Assembly: GCF_947628055.1 (NCBI RefSeq)
Contig: NZ_CANQYJ010000005.1
Coordinates: 1 to 40,782, forward strand
Direction of reading: 5' to 3'
Source of the DNA: an uncultured Rikenella sp.
GTDB lineage: Bacteria > Bacteroidota > Bacteroidia > Bacteroidales > Rikenellaceae
DNA length: 40,782 bases
Position 1 is the first letter of the stretch, and each line of letters starts with the position of its first letter. Positions 1-9,033 of this stretch are shown here, piece by piece. The position numbers and the translations under genes were made by a program. Below the pieces are notes generated by a model. The model searched no databases, was not told the origin of the DNA, and worked only from the letters and a program-made list of their open reading frames with translations.

Positions 1-75
1 CGGCAGGCTCAAGAGATGCGCAAGCATCTCAAAAAGTTTTTCTGGTTCTCTTTGTTCACAAAGAGAACAGTTCCC
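1..75 (+). repeat. Mosaic hairpin repeat, copy A (cut by window edge)
   Basis: This intergenic stretch downstream of trkA has two hairpins. One has arms GAGATGC and GCATCTC around position 20. The other has a perfect 10-bp stem, GTTCTCTTTG (45-54) with CAAAGAGAAC (59-68), around a TTCA loop. Bases 33-71 are identical to 33340-33378. Bases 1-39 are an exact reverse complement of 40711-40749. The element may act as a bidirectional terminator for trkA, but the shared sequence outside the stems shows it is a dispersed repeat. Its left end lies outside the window. Confidence 0.75.
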
Positions 76-109
76 TCCCAAACGCGTACAATAAAACTAA
101 CGTACTTAA

Positions 110-1450
110 TCAACCGAAGAACGCCCCGACTTTTCCGATCGCGCTCGGCAGAGCGAACACCACCACCCGGTCGTACGCCTTGATCTCCACATTTCCCGTC
201 GCAATCATCGCCTTATCGCCCCGCACAATCCCCCCCACGATCGCCTCGCGCGGGAAATTGATATGTTTGATCTTCCCCCTCGTAACCGGACTACCCGGCT
301 TGACAATGAACTCCAGCACCTCCGCCTCACACCCGTTCAGACATTTGAGCGCCTGCACATCCGTGTTCATCGTAAAACGGAAAATCGAGCTCGCCGTGAT
401 CAACTTCTTATTGATGATCGTATCGATGCCGATACTCTCCGCCAGCGAGATATAGTTCATGTTTTCGACCTCCGCGATCACCTTTTTGACCCCCATCCGT
501 TTGGCCAGCATCGCCGCCAGGATATTGGTTTCCGCCCTTCCCGTCAGCGCCACGAAAGCATCCATCTTGTCCAGCCCCTCCTCGATCATCACCTCGCTTT
601 TTCGGCCATCCTCAGCGATGACCAGCGTATTGTCCAGCATCTCCGCCAGCTTGTACGCCTTTTCCGGATTATAGTCCACCAACTTGATATTGATCTCGTT
701 CTGGAGCTCTTTGGCGATGCGCCGCCCGATCCGCGAACCGCCGAGGATCATCAGGTTCTTCACCTCGATATTCGGCCGTCCCGAGAACTCCATGACCTTT
801 CCCACCGAGCCGCGGCCCGAGATGACATACACCGTGTCCCCCTCCTCGAACAGATCCTCCCCGCGCGGGATGATCGTACTTCCGCCGCGAGATATGGCCA
901 CCGTGCGGTACTCCAGATTTTCCCTGTCGCGCGTGATCTCGATCAGAGTATGCCCGACCAGCGGCGACGAAGCATCGAGGCGGAACACCACCAGAGACAA
1001 CTTGCCCCCCGAAAAATCGACATATTCCGACGTAGACGAATGTCCCAGCAGCGTGATGACCTCCTGAGCCGCCACCTTCTCCGGATAGAACAGGTAATCG
1101 ATCCCCATATTGATGAAGACCTCCTTGTTATTCGGCTTCAGGTACTCATCATTATCGATGCGCGCGATCGCCTTTTTGGCCCCCAGTTGTTTGGCCAGCG
1201 TCGCCGAGAGGATATTGGTATTCTCCTCCGGCCCCACCGCCATGAAAAGGTCGCAGTGCTGGACCTCGCCCTGGGTCAGCGCATCGAACGAAGTGACATC
1301 GCCCTCGATAGTCAGCACATCGGAGACCGCCGCCAGCTCGTCGAGCCGTTTTTCGTCATCATCGATGATCGTGATGTCATGGTATTCGTTGCTGAGCATC
1401 TTGACCAGGTGTCCGCCCACCTCGCCGGCTCCGGCTATGAGAATCTTCAT
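110..1450 (-). CDS. trkA: Trk potassium uptake regulatory subunit TrkA
   Basis: The 446-residue protein matches the usual length of full TrkA: two RCK units, each an NAD-binding Rossmann domain followed by a TrkA-C domain. The first nucleotide fold opens at the N-terminus with GAGEVG (residues 7-12); the second starts near residue 232 with LMILGGSRIG. TrkA is a cytoplasmic gating ring that binds NAD(H) or ATP and controls a TrkH/TrkG potassium channel. No channel gene is present in the window; the downstream side is occupied by a hairpin repeat. The ATG at 1450 has a TAnnTTTG element just upstream and is divergent from a small Cys-rich protein gene. Confidence 0.95.
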   Translation of the reverse strand: MKILIAGAGEVGGHLVKMLSNEYHDITIIDDDEKRLDELAAVSDVLTIEGDVTSFDALTQGEVQHCDLFMAVGPEENTNILSATLAKQLGAKKAIARIDNDEYLKPNNKEVFINMGIDYLFYPEKVAAQEVITLLGHSSTSEYVDFSGGKLSLVVFRLDASSPLVGHTLIEITRDRENLEYRTVAISRGGSTIIPRGEDLFEEGDTVYVISGRGSVGKVMEFSGRPNIEVKNLMILGGSRIGRRIAKELQNEINIKLVDYNPEKAYKLAEMLDNTLVIAEDGRKSEVMIEEGLDKMDAFVALTGRAETNILAAMLAKRMGVKKVIAEVENMNYISLAESIGIDTIINKKLITASSIFRFTMNTDVQALKCLNGCEAEVLEFIVKPGSPVTRGKIKHINFPREAIVGGIVRGDKAMIATGNVEIKAYDRVVVFALPSAIGKVGAFFG

Positions 1451-1471
1451 GTTCGTTCAGGTAACAATTTA

Positions 1472-1479
1472 CAAATTTA
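1472..1479 (-). promoter_or_regulatory. -7 promoter element for trkA
   Basis: On the minus strand this reads TAAATTTG, a perfect match to the Bacteroidetes -7 consensus TAnnTTTG. It lies 21 bases from the trkA ATG. No TTTG is seen at the expected -33 position, so this is a partial promoter match. It lies 14 bases from the divergent element at 1494-1501, so the two promoters share a very small control region. Confidence 0.55.
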
Positions 1480-1493
1480 GGGAAAAATTGCAC

Positions 1494-1501
1494 TATTTTT
1501 G
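1494..1501 (+). promoter_or_regulatory. -7 promoter element for the 87-residue Cys-rich protein
   Basis: TATTTTTG is a perfect TAnnTTTG match placed 31 bases before the ATG at 1533. No clear -33 TTTG is present. It is divergent from the trkA element. Confidence 0.5.
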
Positions 1502-1532
1502 TTTTCGACAAGCAGTCTTTTAACACTTAGAT

Positions 1533-1796
1533 ATGTCGACCGCACTGATAACCCTGTTGATAGCCATTGCCGCGGTAGCCCTGTTCGTGCTCGGGCTGTC
1601 CATCACCCTGATTCGGAAAGGGCATAATATAGAGAGCGACGTGGGGAGCAACCGCGAAATGAAGAAGCGCGGCATCGAATGCGCTTCGGCCCAGATACGC
1701 CGCGAAGAAGCCGAGAGGCTGGGCAATAAATCCTATTTGCCGGCCGGCTGCGACGGCACGTGCGGCAGTTGCGGAAAGCAGGGAGAATGTCAGTGA
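1533..1796 (+). CDS. Small single-pass membrane protein with Cys-rich tail
   Basis: This 87-residue protein has one N-terminal membrane helix (about residues 4-27), a charged middle with Cys50, and a C-terminal cluster Cys73, Cys77, Cys80 and Cys86 (CDGTCGSCGKQGEC). The spacing CxxxCxxC resembles metal- or cluster-binding sites but matches no family I can name with certainty. Small membrane proteins of this look are, as I recall, common in Bacteroidales genomes. With an N-out helix the tail would be cytoplasmic; topology is not settled by sequence alone. It is transcribed divergently from trkA. Function unknown. Confidence 0.75.
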   Translation: MSTALITLLIAIAAVALFVLGLSITLIRKGHNIESDVGSNREMKKRGIECASAQIRREEAERLGNKSYLPAGCDGTCGSCGKQGECQ

Positions 1797-1900
1797 TGCT
1801 GATAAAGAGGACACTCGTGGTCAGATTTTCGGATAAGTTGGTCTTTTGTTAATTTATTGAAAATAAACGGGTTATTTGCTCATTAATTTCGATGGGAGGT

Positions 1901-1931
1901 ATTGGTGGTTAAGAAAAATCGTGTACCTTTG
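1901..1931 (+). promoter_or_regulatory. Promoter of the DUF4493 lipoprotein operon
   Basis: The -33-like ATTG (1901-1904, one mismatch to TTTG) is followed by exactly 19 bases and a perfect -7 TACCTTTG (1924-1931). This is the classic Bacteroidetes sigma-ABfr arrangement. The transcript should start near 1937, giving a leader of about 48 bases before the ATG at 1985. Confidence 0.8.
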
Positions 1932-1984
1932 CCTCGTGAGTATTTGTCAGAAAAGACAGGTTTTGTTTCATCAAAACTCTATAA

Positions 1985-4300
1985 ATGAGCAAACAGAGAC
2001 TCAGATTTCGGAATGCCTTGTTGGCGGTTGGGGTTGCTGCCGCGGCGGCGGTATCTTGCACTGAGCGCGGCGAGGCGCCGTTCGGGACGACAGGCGACGC
2101 GGAAGTGTGTTTGTCGGTGGGCGTGGATGCGACTGAGAATGAACAGGCGATCTCCACGAAGGCGGGACAGCCGACGCTCGATCCGTACAAGGACTTGGCG
2201 GTCTATGTGATTAACACCCATGAAGATACGTTGGCCCGGTGGGCATCGTTCGACGCCGTGCCGGCGACTTTGAGATTCACGCCGGGGGCTTACAAAGTGG
2301 TGGCGGAATACAGGCCGGCGGGGTTCGATCTGCCGGCTTTTGAAGCCTATCTTTACCGGGCTGAAGAAAAATTCGTCGTCCGGTCGGGCGACCGGCTGCA
2401 ACTCGATCTCGTGGCGAAACTGGCTGCCTCTAAGATTTCGGTCGAATTCGATCCGAGTTTCGATCATTACTACCGGAGTTATTCTGTGGACATCCGTACC
2501 GTAGGTGTGGATTCGCTGCGTTTTAAGAAAGGCGAATCCCGCTGCGGTTTTTTTATGCCGGGGAGCGTGCGGATGCGGTTCAACCTCGTGACCCAGGAGG
2601 GGAAGGAGCTGGTATTCTCGCCGGCGCCGCTGGCCAAGGCGAAGGCGGCGGACTATTATAAGCTCAAGTTGAAAGTCACTTCGACACAAGGCGATGCACA
2701 GGTGATCGTGGTCGGTTCCGACGGTACGAATCCGGAGAAAGAGGTGATGATCGAAGTGCCGCAGTATTTTCTGCCGAAAGACAAGCCGGAGATTACGTCG
2801 ATGAAGGGGTTTGTCAGCGGGGCTTCGCAGAGTGTGTTCGAGGGCGAGGTGTCGCAGTGGAGCATGGCGGCGACCGTACCGGGGGGGATTTCGTCGTTCG
2901 TCATTCGGATGAATGACGGGGCGAGCGGCGTGTTGGGGCAGAAGTTGGGCGGGGTGGATGCTGTCGATTTGGCAGGGCTGGCGGCCGACGATCCGCTGCG
3001 GGGGCTTTTGAAAGAGGCAGGGTTTGTGTGGTGCGAGGGGCTGAACTCGCCGGAAGATGCCGCGATTGCGACGAACGTGTGGCTCGACTTCACGGATGCG
3101 ATGGTGGCGCAGGCGGACGGGAGTGCGGCGCAGTACGATTTCAATATTGAGCTGACGGACAATTACGGCCAGACCCCGGATGATGGGGGGACGGGAGTTT
3201 GCCCGTGCGTGGTGAAGGCGGAGATCAAGATTCCGACGGTGCTTTTTGAAGCGCCGCAGCCGGGAGATGTGTGGACGGCGCAGACCGAATTTACGGTTAA
3301 GACTGATTACGACGCGATGAGCGGGGTGAAGCCGAAGCTCCAGTATCGTCGAAAGACGGCGACCGAGTGGAACAACACGACGGAGGGGGACAACGTGACG
3401 GTGACGGCGCAGCCGAACGACAACGGGATGTATGTCTTGCGGTATAAGATGACGGGTTTGCAGCCGGGGACGGACTACGTTTTCCGCACGGAGACCAGCG
3501 GACGCTACAGCGGCGAACAGGCGGTGACGATGGAAGCGGATACGCAGCTGCCGGGGTTCGAGTATACAGAAGAATCGGTATTGTATGGAAAGAAACTCAT
3601 CTTCAATTCGTGGCAGACGCGAAATCCGGCTTCGGCGGGACAGATACAGTCAGGAAATTTGGGGGCCAACGAGTTGACCTGTCTCAATACCACTTACCTC
3701 GAACAAATTAACGGGGAATCGTGGGTTGCGATGAAAACCGCTTACTGGGGGAGGGCGGAATATCGAGCATACGCATGGAACGCTTGGCAACACGACCCTT
3801 CAAAACAGAATATCACGGCTGGAATTCTCTATTTGGGGGCTTATAATTATGAGTTATCGTCCAAAGAATCGAATAAATCTCCGGGTATACAGGTGCATAA
3901 ATATGAAGAATTGACTTCCGAAACGCTCGACCGGGGGGTGGCATTCGCATCGCGGCCGACGGCGTTGAGCCTCGACTATATCTTCCAGCCCAAAGACGAT
4001 GACGGCAATCGGGATCAGGGATATATCTGTGTGGTGTTGTACGGGACGGATGCGAATGGTGCGGAAGTCGAAATCGCAAAAAAAGAGGAATATCTCGATC
4101 CTCATGATCCGAAATTGTCTTCGACGCCACTGACGATACCGATCACATATACGAATACGGAACTGAAAGCGACCAAAATCGACGTTTTCTTCAGCTCCAG
4201 CGAAAATTACGGAAAAGACGACGAACCGAAGTGCAACGGGACGACATACGTCGGGAATATCCTGAAAATCAAGAATCTCAAACTGAATTACGAACGTTAA
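1985..4300 (+). CDS. DUF4493-type surface lipoprotein with PCMD-like C-terminus
   Basis: The 771-residue protein begins with a lipoprotein signal ending in AAVSC (Cys at about residue 25). Residues about 30-250 resemble the Bacteroidales DUF4493/fimbrillin-anchor type: the phrase YKVVAEYRP, then LDLVAKLAASKISVEFD. A middle domain (about 260-410) is shared with the two downstream paralogues. A fibronectin-like stretch (about 415-515, with LQPGTDYVFRTE) precedes a C-terminal PCMD-like beta domain with FASRPTALSLDY near residue 655. PCMD (putative carbohydrate metabolism domain) has no proven activity. It is probably anchored in the outer membrane and surface exposed. It is first in an operon; the next ATG follows after 13 bases. 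The coding sequence is rich in G runs, including G7 at 2881-2887. Confidence 0.85.
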   Translation: MSKQRLRFRNALLAVGVAAAAAVSCTERGEAPFGTTGDAEVCLSVGVDATENEQAISTKAGQPTLDPYKDLAVYVINTHEDTLARWASFDAVPATLRFTPGAYKVVAEYRPAGFDLPAFEAYLYRAEEKFVVRSGDRLQLDLVAKLAASKISVEFDPSFDHYYRSYSVDIRTVGVDSLRFKKGESRCGFFMPGSVRMRFNLVTQEGKELVFSPAPLAKAKAADYYKLKLKVTSTQGDAQVIVVGSDGTNPEKEVMIEVPQYFLPKDKPEITSMKGFVSGASQSVFEGEVSQWSMAATVPGGISSFVIRMNDGASGVLGQKLGGVDAVDLAGLAADDPLRGLLKEAGFVWCEGLNSPEDAAIATNVWLDFTDAMVAQADGSAAQYDFNIELTDNYGQTPDDGGTGVCPCVVKAEIKIPTVLFEAPQPGDVWTAQTEFTVKTDYDAMSGVKPKLQYRRKTATEWNNTTEGDNVTVTAQPNDNGMYVLRYKMTGLQPGTDYVFRTETSGRYSGEQAVTMEADTQLPGFEYTEESVLYGKKLIFNSWQTRNPASAGQIQSGNLGANELTCLNTTYLEQINGESWVAMKTAYWGRAEYRAYAWNAWQHDPSKQNITAGILYLGAYNYELSSKESNKSPGIQVHKYEELTSETLDRGVAFASRPTALSLDYIFQPKDDDGNRDQGYICVVLYGTDANGAEVEIAKKEEYLDPHDPKLSSTPLTIPITYTNTELKATKIDVFFSSSENYGKDDEPKCNGTTYVGNILKIKNLKLNYER

Positions 4301-4313
4301 AGCAACGCAGATA

Positions 4314-5771
4314 ATGAAAAGATATAACTTCCACAGCAGCCTGCTGGCAGCCCTTTCGGGCGTAGGGATCATAGCCGCGGTTTTGACCTCCTGCGTCGAT
4401 GCCGAAGACCCTTACAATCCGGGCACGAAAAACGAAGGACGCATGGGAACCCTGAGTATCGGCTCGCTGGGGCGCGAAGGCGATTTCATCGTGGTGGAAA
4501 AAGGCGCCGACACCAAAGCCGACGGCGCCGCGGTGCCCGACGTGGCGACATTCCGCGTTGCCGTGCTGGACAGCAAGGGAGAGAACGTCGTGCACAACAA
4601 CCTCACGGGCACAGACTATAAGTGGGACACCTATGCCGAGGTCGAGGGAGAAACGGTGACGATCCCTTCGGGAAAATACAAACTCGAAGCCGCCAGCTTG
4701 CCCGAAGAACCGCTCGCAGGGTGGGACACGCCCTATTACTATGGCGTAAAGGACTTTACCGTACGCATTTCCGAACTCACGAAAGTCGATTTGGTCTGCA
4801 AATTGGCCAACGTCAAAGTGACCGTCGAATGGGATCAGGAATTCCTTGACAAAGTGGATCAACCGCAGGCGGAAGTCTATTTCGACGACACCGATCCCGC
4901 GACGCTTCAGTACAAGCGCCGGAACCTGATCTGGTCGGCGACCGAGACCCGCGCCGGGTATTTCAAAGTGCCGGACGACGCGAAACTCTACATCAAAGTG
5001 ACCGGTATCCGGAAAGAAGATGGCGCCGCGCTCGGCGAAGGAGCGGGACAGACCGAGATCATTTCGGACGTAGCCGCCATGCAGTGGCATAAGGTCAGGA
5101 TCGGGTACCAGCAGGCCGGTTCGCTGTCGGCATCGGTCAAAGTGGACGCCACCACGATCGACTCGGAGCATACGGTCGAAATACCGGACGGCGAAGGAGT
5201 GATCGACGGCGGCCCGAACAACGAAAACTGGGACAGCGAACCCGGGAACGAGCCTGGAGGCGAACCGGGGGGCGACGGTCAGGACGCTTTGGACATCGTC
5301 GGAGCGAACTTCAACGGCGAGGCTTTCGATATTACTCAACAATTGACCGTATCCGTAGCCGATCAGAACCGGATCGACGTGCGCTTCGACGCCGCGAAAG
5401 GGATCGACCAGCTCTATGTGACGATTGAATCGGACGCATTGGCGGCTTTGCTGCCGGGGTTGGGGCTGGCCAACGGGGTGGCATTCGACATCGCCAATCC
5501 GCCGGCAGCATCCGAAAAGCCGGAAGACGTGAGCGAGGAGATGTGGTGGGTGAATATGTTCGCGAATCCGCAAATCGGCATCCTCGACCCGGCCGTGCCG
5601 ATCAAAGGGAAAACCACTCATACATTCTCCGTGGGCGGGCTGATGGAATTGCTGGGGGGCGTAGCCGATCCGGCGGGGAACGGACCTGCAGTGCATAAGT
5701 TCGGTCTGAAGATGGTCGATGCGGCGGGTGCGGTGAAAGAAGCGACCTTGTCGATCTACCTGACGGAATAA
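4314..5771 (+). CDS. DUF4493-type lipoprotein without PCMD domain
   Basis: The 485-residue protein has a lipobox VLTSC (Cys at about residue 27). The DUF4493-like region (about 40-275) shows the family's typical phrases: MGTLSIGSL near the start, YYGVKDFTVRISELTKVDLVCKL, and KVTVEWDQEF. A Gly/Pro/Asn/Glu-rich linker (about 303-322) leads to the middle domain seen in its neighbours (about 325-485, IDQLYVTIESDALAALLPGLG). The protein stops there, so it is a shortened paralogue of the genes on either side rather than a broken gene. The reading frame is intact. Likely surface anchored; function unknown. Confidence 0.85.
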   Translation: MKRYNFHSSLLAALSGVGIIAAVLTSCVDAEDPYNPGTKNEGRMGTLSIGSLGREGDFIVVEKGADTKADGAAVPDVATFRVAVLDSKGENVVHNNLTGTDYKWDTYAEVEGETVTIPSGKYKLEAASLPEEPLAGWDTPYYYGVKDFTVRISELTKVDLVCKLANVKVTVEWDQEFLDKVDQPQAEVYFDDTDPATLQYKRRNLIWSATETRAGYFKVPDDAKLYIKVTGIRKEDGAALGEGAGQTEIISDVAAMQWHKVRIGYQQAGSLSASVKVDATTIDSEHTVEIPDGEGVIDGGPNNENWDSEPGNEPGGEPGGDGQDALDIVGANFNGEAFDITQQLTVSVADQNRIDVRFDAAKGIDQLYVTIESDALAALLPGLGLANGVAFDIANPPAASEKPEDVSEEMWWVNMFANPQIGILDPAVPIKGKTTHTFSVGGLMELLGGVADPAGNGPAVHKFGLKMVDAAGAVKEATLSIYLTE

Positions 5772-5848
5772 TTCACGCGGGGGAATATGCCGCCTGTCGG
5801 GCTTGCGTGCCGGAGAGAGCGGGAAAATATCAAAGGAAAAGAGTTGTC

Positions 5849-8149
5849 ATGAAGCGCTTTGTATACAGTAACATACCGATCGTTTGGCTTGCGTGCTTCG
5901 TACTGCTGTGCGGGTGTTCGCGCAGCGGGTTGGACGTAGGCGAGGGGGCGGTTTCGTTCTCCTTCACGGAAGACGACGCCGTGCGGGTGAAAAGCGGCAA
6001 TGCGGGACTTGCGAACCTGCACTACACGGTCGACATCGTCGATCGGCAGGGCGACACGGTAGCGCATTACGACGATTACCACACCGTGCAGACGATCCGG
6101 CTGAAAGAGGGCGTCTATACGGTTTATGCGGCCGCAAGCGGAGAACCGTCTGCGGAAAACTCGGCGTTCGGCGCGCCGCGGTACGGCGGGGCGGAGACGG
6201 TGACCGTCAGGGCGGGCGAAAACACCTCCGTGGCGATGGTCTGTACCTTGGCGAACGTGAAAGTGACCGTCGTGGATTTCGAGCAGGACATCAAGGACAA
6301 CTTTCCGGAATACAGCCTCGTGATCAAGCCGACCGAAGATTATACGGGGAGCGATACGCTGACCTTCACGCAGGCCGATGCGGACGCCGGGCAGATCGGG
6401 TGGATCGACCGGACGGAGAATGGGCGGTTCGTGTTGATTTTCCGGGCCGTCAATAAGCAGAGCACGGCGAAACGGCAGACCTACATTCGGACGATCACCG
6501 ATGCCGAGCCGGCCGATTTTTATCGATTCACAGTGAAAATGAATCCCGTCGGCAATCAGTCGGACGGAGGGACGATGTTCCGATTGTCCGTGCAGACCGA
6601 TACGCAAGAGTACGAGTTCCCGTTCGGAGTGAAAGAGCATACGCAGCCGGTTCCGACCGTGGGCAGGACAGACGGCGGGAATATCCGCGAACCGTTGGTG
6701 ACCAATGTGGACACGCGGGACGGGGTGATGCGGCTGGATGTGCATGCCGCGGCAGGCATACGGCGGCTGCGGATTCGCCACGAAGATACGAAAGTGCTGC
6801 GGGAGTACGGTTTGCCGGGGCTGGTCGAACTGGGCGGAGACAACGATGCGGCGGCAGACGAGGCGCAGCGGGCGGCGCTGGCGGGGATTCTGGCCTGGAG
6901 CGACGGCTCGGTGGTGGGCCAGACCGATACATGGCTCGATTTCTCGGGACTGATGAATACGGCGCAGGTGGGGGGAGCGTTGTTGCCGGAGGGAATTTAT
7001 ACGGTGGATGTCGAGATATACGATTTCGACAATCAGTTGGTGACGCAGCGGGTGACGATGTCTGTGGCGCGCGACTTTGCGGCGGGGACGGCATTGGAGG
7101 CCGCTTTGGTGAACGGGGTGCCGGGGGTAGGGGCGAAGTATGCCTATGTGACAGCACAGTGGTTAGGGAGCAGCACGCCGGCGGGATTAGGATTCGAGTA
7201 TCGGGCGGCAGGCAGCGGAGACGACGCATGGGTGAAGGTGCCCGCGGCGAGTGCGGATATAGACGAAGCGCAGAAGAGTTTCCGGGGATTGCTTACGGGA
7301 TTGCAGCCGGAGACGACGTATGAATTCCGTCCGGTGGGCGACGGCTTGATGCCGGGAGTGAGTGCGAAGTTTACGACCGATGTGCTGACGGAAGTGCCCA
7401 ATCTCGGTTTTGAATACGGCTCTACCGGATCGTTCGACGGGGCAAATGATGTGTACGATCCGAATATTCCGGGACAGGAACGGTTCTGGGCGACGGGGAA
7501 TCCGGGAGGAAAATTCAAGATGGCGGGTATGGGTTTGGGCCAAAATGTGACTTTGCCGGTGACAGGTTCCGAGGCGCATACGGGGACGGCTTTGTGGATG
7601 AAATCGTATTATGTCAGTATATTGGGCATAACCAGTCTGGCTACGGGATCGGTGTATAGCGGAACGTTCGGGCCGATCAAGTCGGCGCCGACCAACACTA
7701 CACAACAACGGGCATTGGTGCACTATGGGCAGCCTTATACTGCGCGGCCTCTGGGGTTGAAAGGGTGGTACAAATACATTCCGCAACTGATCAATCGGGA
7801 CATAGACAATAAATTCCCCGAGTTGCAGGGACAGGAGGACAAGTGTAAAATCTACATCAGTTTGGAAGTTTGGGGGAGCAGCGTTACTTCGCGGCCGGAA
7901 AAACCGATCGTGGTGGGGTACGGAGAGTTGTTGTCGGGAGCCACGCAGACAGTTGCGGATAACAACGGCTATGTACCGTTTGAATTCCGGATCCAATACG
8001 ACGCCGGCAATCTCGTTCGGCCCGACCATATCGTCATGTGCGCCACGTGCAGCTACTTGAGCGACGATTTTTGCGGGGGAGAGGGGAGTGCGCTTTATAT
8101 CGACGATTTTGAACTGATCTGGGAACCGGATAAGCTGTCCGGCAACTGA
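5849..8149 (+). CDS. DUF4493-type surface lipoprotein with PCMD domain
   Basis: I place the start at the ATG at 5849, because MKRFVYSNIPIVWLACFVLLCGC is a clean lipoprotein signal (Cys at about residue 23) and AAAGGA lies upstream. The 14 residues reachable from an earlier ATG at 5807 are not signal-like. The protein (766 residues) has a DUF4493-like N-terminal region (TVRAGENTSVAMVCTLANVK), the shared middle domain (about 215-405), a fibronectin-like stretch with LQPETTYEFRPVG, and a full PCMD domain in roughly the last 240 residues. PCMD marks include FWATGNPG, PYTARPLGLKGWYKY and ALYIDDFELIWE. Third paralogue of the operon. Confidence 0.85.
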   Translation: MKRFVYSNIPIVWLACFVLLCGCSRSGLDVGEGAVSFSFTEDDAVRVKSGNAGLANLHYTVDIVDRQGDTVAHYDDYHTVQTIRLKEGVYTVYAAASGEPSAENSAFGAPRYGGAETVTVRAGENTSVAMVCTLANVKVTVVDFEQDIKDNFPEYSLVIKPTEDYTGSDTLTFTQADADAGQIGWIDRTENGRFVLIFRAVNKQSTAKRQTYIRTITDAEPADFYRFTVKMNPVGNQSDGGTMFRLSVQTDTQEYEFPFGVKEHTQPVPTVGRTDGGNIREPLVTNVDTRDGVMRLDVHAAAGIRRLRIRHEDTKVLREYGLPGLVELGGDNDAAADEAQRAALAGILAWSDGSVVGQTDTWLDFSGLMNTAQVGGALLPEGIYTVDVEIYDFDNQLVTQRVTMSVARDFAAGTALEAALVNGVPGVGAKYAYVTAQWLGSSTPAGLGFEYRAAGSGDDAWVKVPAASADIDEAQKSFRGLLTGLQPETTYEFRPVGDGLMPGVSAKFTTDVLTEVPNLGFEYGSTGSFDGANDVYDPNIPGQERFWATGNPGGKFKMAGMGLGQNVTLPVTGSEAHTGTALWMKSYYVSILGITSLATGSVYSGTFGPIKSAPTNTTQQRALVHYGQPYTARPLGLKGWYKYIPQLINRDIDNKFPELQGQEDKCKIYISLEVWGSSVTSRPEKPIVVGYGELLSGATQTVADNNGYVPFEFRIQYDAGNLVRPDHIVMCATCSYLSDDFCGGEGSALYIDDFELIWEPDKLSGN

Positions 8150-8181
8150 TCGGCACATGCGAGAACAAGAAAAAAACAAGG

Positions 8182-8218
8182 CTTTCCGGTCGACAACGAC
8201 CGCGGAAAGAAACTTTTT
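8182..8218 (+). terminator. Probable intrinsic terminator after the DUF4493 operon
   Basis: CTTTCCGGTCG (8182-8192) pairs with CGACC (8197-8201) and GGAAAG (8204-8209) around an ACAA loop with a two-base bulge. A T5 run follows at 8214-8218. It separates the three lipoprotein genes from the outer-membrane protein gene at 8287. Confidence 0.55.
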
Positions 8219-8286
8219 GCGCAAAAACCGGCTCCCCATTTTGTGTAAACACCCGACGAAACTTATTCAACGAGCATACGAACCTG

Positions 8287-9030
8287 ATGAGAAAAACCCT
8301 ATATGCGATCGTTCTGGCCGTCTTCGCGGCCTCCTCGACAGCGAACGAAGCATCCGCCCGCGAGAAATTCGACCGGGGGATCACCGTGCAGACATTCATG
8401 CCCAAAGGCATGTGGTTCTTCGGCGGAAATATATCCTACACCCAGCACAACAACGACGATTTCCAGATGTTCGGGCTGCTCAAAGACTTTTCCAGCCGAG
8501 GATATACATTCGCCGTGCGGCCGATGGCAGGCTATTCCTTTGCCAATAACCTGGCCGCAGGCGTCGCATTTACCTACGAACGGAGCATGCTCCAGATCGA
8601 CAACGTCAGTCTGGCATTAGGCGACCTGAGCTTCGACGTCTCCGACTATTACAACATCGAACACGTCTATACCGGCACCATTTTTCTGCGGAATTATATC
8701 AACCTTGGGAACAGCCGGCGTTTCGCCCTGATCAACGACCTCAAGCTGCAGCTCGGCGGCGGCCAGGGCAAGATGATCGACGGCGCCGGAGACGATATGA
8801 GCGGAACCTATACCAAAATCTATAAACTCGGTTTGGTCTGCTCGCCGGGAGTAGCCGTATTCGTCAACGATTTTGCAGCCGTGGAAGCGACCATCGGCGT
8901 ACTCGGATTTCAATACAAACGCACCGAACAGACCACCGACCAGATACATCACGCATCGCGGCAGACCAGCGGCGCCAATTTCAAGATCGACATCTTCTCC
9001 ATCGCCTTGGGGATGACTTTCTATTTATAA
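8287..9030 (+). CDS. Outer-membrane beta-barrel protein
   Basis: The 247-residue protein has a signal peptide (about residues 1-24, cleavage near ASA) and many alternating amphipathic strands rich in aromatic residues (GMWFFGGNISYTQHN, YTFAVRPMAGYSF, AAGVAFTYERSML). It ends in MTFYL, so the C-terminal strand carries the terminal aromatic pattern used for outer-membrane assembly. Size fits a small eight- to ten-stranded barrel, like other porin-family proteins of Bacteroidales. It sits four bases before a PCMD lipoprotein gene, so the two are probably co-translated; whether the barrel exports or docks that lipoprotein is only a guess. Confidence 0.8.
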   Translation: MRKTLYAIVLAVFAASSTANEASAREKFDRGITVQTFMPKGMWFFGGNISYTQHNNDDFQMFGLLKDFSSRGYTFAVRPMAGYSFANNLAAGVAFTYERSMLQIDNVSLALGDLSFDVSDYYNIEHVYTGTIFLRNYINLGNSRRFALINDLKLQLGGGQGKMIDGAGDDMSGTYTKIYKLGLVCSPGVAVFVNDFAAVEATIGVLGFQYKRTEQTTDQIHHASRQTSGANFKIDIFSIALGMTFYL

Positions 9031-9033
9031 AGG

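Noticed and set aside
263-1480. A 405-codon plus-strand open frame across trkA
   Set aside because: It is an antisense shadow of trkA: composition is Arg/His/Asp-rich with no recognisable domain. Similar long shadows over the lipoprotein and cluster genes were dropped for the same reason.
2881-2887. G7 run in the first DUF4493 gene as a phase-variation switch
   Set aside because: G-rich codons are common throughout this gene and the run is short; nothing shows it varies.
4278-5696. A 472-codon minus-strand frame over the second DUF4493 gene
   Set aside because: The complementary strand carries a lipobox and clear family motifs, while this frame shows none. It also spans an intergenic junction.
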